Shown one piece after another: positions 61,991-64,000 of a stretch of 64,000 nt of DNA. The DNA lies in assembly GCA_964036275.1 (NCBI GenBank), contig OZ038433.1, forward strand, positions 47,115,597 through 47,179,596, given 5' to 3'. Origin of the DNA: Litoditis marina. Lineage: Eukaryota; Nematoda; Chromadorea; Rhabditida; Rhabditidae. Made by a program: the position numbers and the translations under genes. Position 1 is the stretch's first letter; each line of letters begins with the position of its first letter. The notes beneath the pieces were generated by a model, which worked only from the letters and a program-made list of their open reading frames with translations, was not told the DNA's origin and ran no database searches.

Positions 61991-63287
61991 GTCCGAAACC
62001 GAAAAATAAATGGCCTTTTCCGAAATCTTTTAAATTGCACGGTTTTATATACAGAATGTGTTTGGAGAGCTATTCTATAGAGAATGTGTCATTCAACTAA
62101 TCCTTCTAAATTAGAATCTACAAATACCTTCGAGCGTGCAGAGACAGAAAGATGTTCTCAAACCGTCAAAAGACGATTTGTTCCGCGGTTGTTGTAGTTC
62201 TATACTGCTTGTTTTGAGAAAATTCGACATAATTGATTAGTTTGCACATCTAACTGCGACAACGACGCTTTTATTAAACAAAATTGTCTGATTCAGATAC
62301 TGTGCTATCCGAAAATTGCTTTGATTACTCACGGAAATCAATCGGATATATAATTTTGTAAAACAAACAGTTTTTCGGCGAGTGGTCTATTAGTGGCGTT
62401 ACATTGATAATCACGCACAAGAATGTTTCGCCCTCTGCATAAGTAGGCACGCTATTAATATGAGGTATTAATCAGTTGACCCGATGCTTTTGTTGGTAAC
62501 GTTCAATTATTATTGCACCCGCCCTTCTACAATTAATTCTGCTACTTTCAATCAAGCTTTATGATATTTTTGTTAGTTCAATATTCTTCGCGTTTAATGC
62601 ATTTAAACAAAGCTGTGCTGTGTTATTTTAGTAAGTTGAATGAAAGAAAGTGAGAGTGGGTTAATCTTTTTTTAATGTTTTTTTTTCATCTTTATTCAAT
62701 GTTTTGTCCATTTTTGTTGTCAGTTGGTGCACTTCCCATCTCCATGCCAATCAATTGACTTTGTTGGAGGCGGGCCCGAGGCCGCCTATCTTTTTATTTT
62801 CGTAAACAACACGTAGGCCAGAGGGAGCAGTCCTAACTCAGTCTCATTCTAACTCGTACTGAGTACTCAACTCCTCTTTTCTTCTTCAAATTGTGTGAAA
62901 AAAGAACCTCTGTTGAACGTTTGAACTAGAAAACATAGTTTCAATGCATTCAAGGTCTATTATTGAAATTGAATATGTTGTTTGTATTTACTATTTACAG
63001 TTTTATTACAAATAAGCAGAGCGTAAGATTTTGAAGTTTTCTCGCAAACTGATGTTTTCTTTTGATTGAGTATCTATAAATATCGAACTAGCTATTTTCT
63101 AATTCATTCCCTGTAGTATGTGTTGCTTTGTGTGAAAATTTTTAATCTGAATTCAGTTTGACGACATTAGTTGACGTTTCGCCCGTTTCGGTAATCCTTT
63201 TTAGTTTATCCTCACGTTTCAATGAGTCGCCATTTTTCGATGAGTATGAAGTGTGGTTTGGTGTTTATATCTTCGTTTCTTTTTCAG
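61991..63287 (+). promoter_or_regulatory. Upstream region of tpi-1
   Basis: No gene is seen. It should hold the tpi-1 promoter. A GC-rich island stands out in AT-rich sequence at 62,766-62,789 (GGAGGCGGGCCCGAGGCCGCC), containing a GGCGGG box and a short stem. A candidate TATA-like TATAAATAT lies at 63,075. The region ends in a pyrimidine-rich acceptor TTTCTTTTTCAG at 63,276-63,287. Confidence 0.45.
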
Positions 63288-63388
63288 CGTCACAATGGTC
63301 CGCAAGTTCTTCGTTGGTGGAAACTGGAAAATGAACGGTGACCATTCTTCGATCGATGGCATCGTCGCTTTCCTCAACCAGAGTGCAG
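63288..63388 (+). CDS. tpi-1: Triosephosphate isomerase, first coding exon (partial gene)
   Basis: Triosephosphate isomerase interconverts dihydroxyacetone phosphate and glyceraldehyde-3-phosphate in glycolysis. The ATG is at 63,295; the exon reads [19 protein letters not shown] and runs to NQSAG, ending at a GTAACC donor after 63,388 with one base of the next codon. NWKMN contains the catalytic-site Asn and Lys12 of the family. Nematode TPI-1 starts [16 protein letters not shown]. The coding start follows a TTTTTCAG acceptor by 7 nt, typical of a spliced-leader site or a 5' UTR intron. No second exon was found before the window ends, so intron 1 is at least 612 bp. The start is fixed by family length. 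Confidence 0.93.
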
Positions 63389-63505
63389 GTAACCTATTAT
63401 ATTTTACTAGGCGTCCTCTACTATATTTCAAATGCTGATTCGAAAACATATCGTTTTCAATCCGCTCGATCATGACAGTAGTCGTACCTCCTCGGACCAT
63501 GGTAT

Positions 63506-63667
63506 GTTAATTACAAATTCGCTTTTGGTTGAAACTGTATTGCAACAAATCTAGAGATACAGTGTGCCCCGAAGAGACGTCAGACGACGAGAGGGAAATT
63601 CAATATATATGACAGCCACGCTGTATAAACAGTAATTTGCTGTTTTGCAACGACGCTTGTTCTGAGT
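63506..63667 (+). repeat. 162-bp repeat shared with a tps intron (copy B)
   Basis: Almost identical to 29,073-29,237. It lies in tpi-1 intron 1, on the plus strand in both places, which is antisense to tps and sense to tpi-1. Confidence 0.93.
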
Positions 63668-63846
63668 CGTACACTTACGTTATTTGTAACATTGGTACCA
63701 CACTCACAATCACAAATTCGGAACCCCTTCCACGTCAAAACGTCTTTTTCTCAAAAAAGTTCTCATTTATAAACCGCAGAACCTCTGCGAAAGCTAGGCT
63801 TTGTGAGTGTGTCGTGTGTGATCACAGGCTAATATCGTTCTGTAGT

Positions 63847-63876
63847 CAGTAGTCACCCCCCCCCCCCCCCCCCCCC
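63847..63876. repeat. Poly(C) tract in tpi-1 intron 1
   Basis: About 29 consecutive C bases; exact length uncertain. Confidence 0.95.
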
Positions 63877-64000
63877 TGATCCACTGTTCGAAAATTGTCG
63901 ATTGTTTTATATGTAAATGATTTGTTTCGCACACTCATTAGCAACTACCAGTTTGCTCTTTCAAAGAATAGTCTACATGAAGCGAGATGGCGTATAAAAT

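Overview
The window is nuclear DNA from a nematode. It is AT-rich, the genes are cut into many exons of about 60-180 bp, and introns mostly follow GT...AG with the nematode-type acceptor TTTCAG. Three conserved animal genes can be read. The second is the nematode form of trehalose-6-phosphate synthase, a GT20 domain fused to a HAD phosphatase-like domain, and this is the best pointer to the phylum. Species cannot be named; the long, transposon-filled introns are unlike Caenorhabditis.

Layout. (1) 192-14,365, minus strand: vps-18, a HOPS/CORVET core subunit. I rebuilt 27 exons that join in phase into 988 codons, from the beta-propeller to the RING-H2 end; the start codon was not found. (2) 14,366-26,748: a transposon nest. 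A roughly 2.47 kb unit (a 0.4 kb module plus a 24/48-bp minisatellite) is tandemly duplicated. A 5,304-bp element with about 100-bp terminal inverted repeats and a 6-bp target duplication sits inside the second copy, and it in turn contains a 2.1 kb hairpin element. (3) 26,749-50,385, minus strand: tps, 35 exons and about 1,225 codons read with every phase consistent; the first exon was not found. Its introns hold several MITE families, a second copy of the hairpin element, a tRNA-like sequence and long microsatellites. (4) 50,386-63,287: upstream region shared head-to-head by tps and tpi-1, with MITEs and a decayed Ty3/gypsy pol remnant on the minus strand (about 57.2-59.9 kb). (5) 63,288-63,388, plus strand: first coding exon of tpi-1 (triosephosphate isomerase); the rest lies beyond the window.

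Function. The three genes are housekeeping genes with no obvious joint role: endolysosomal tethering (vps-18), trehalose synthesis (tps) and glycolysis (tpi-1). The new material is mostly in the repeats: hairpin arms that evolve in concert, a datable nest of insertions, a candidate 9-bp-TSD element with iterated terminal motifs, shared sequence at tps intron 3' ends, and one tps exon with a CG instead of AG acceptor. Coordinates come from hand reading and may be off by a base or two in places.
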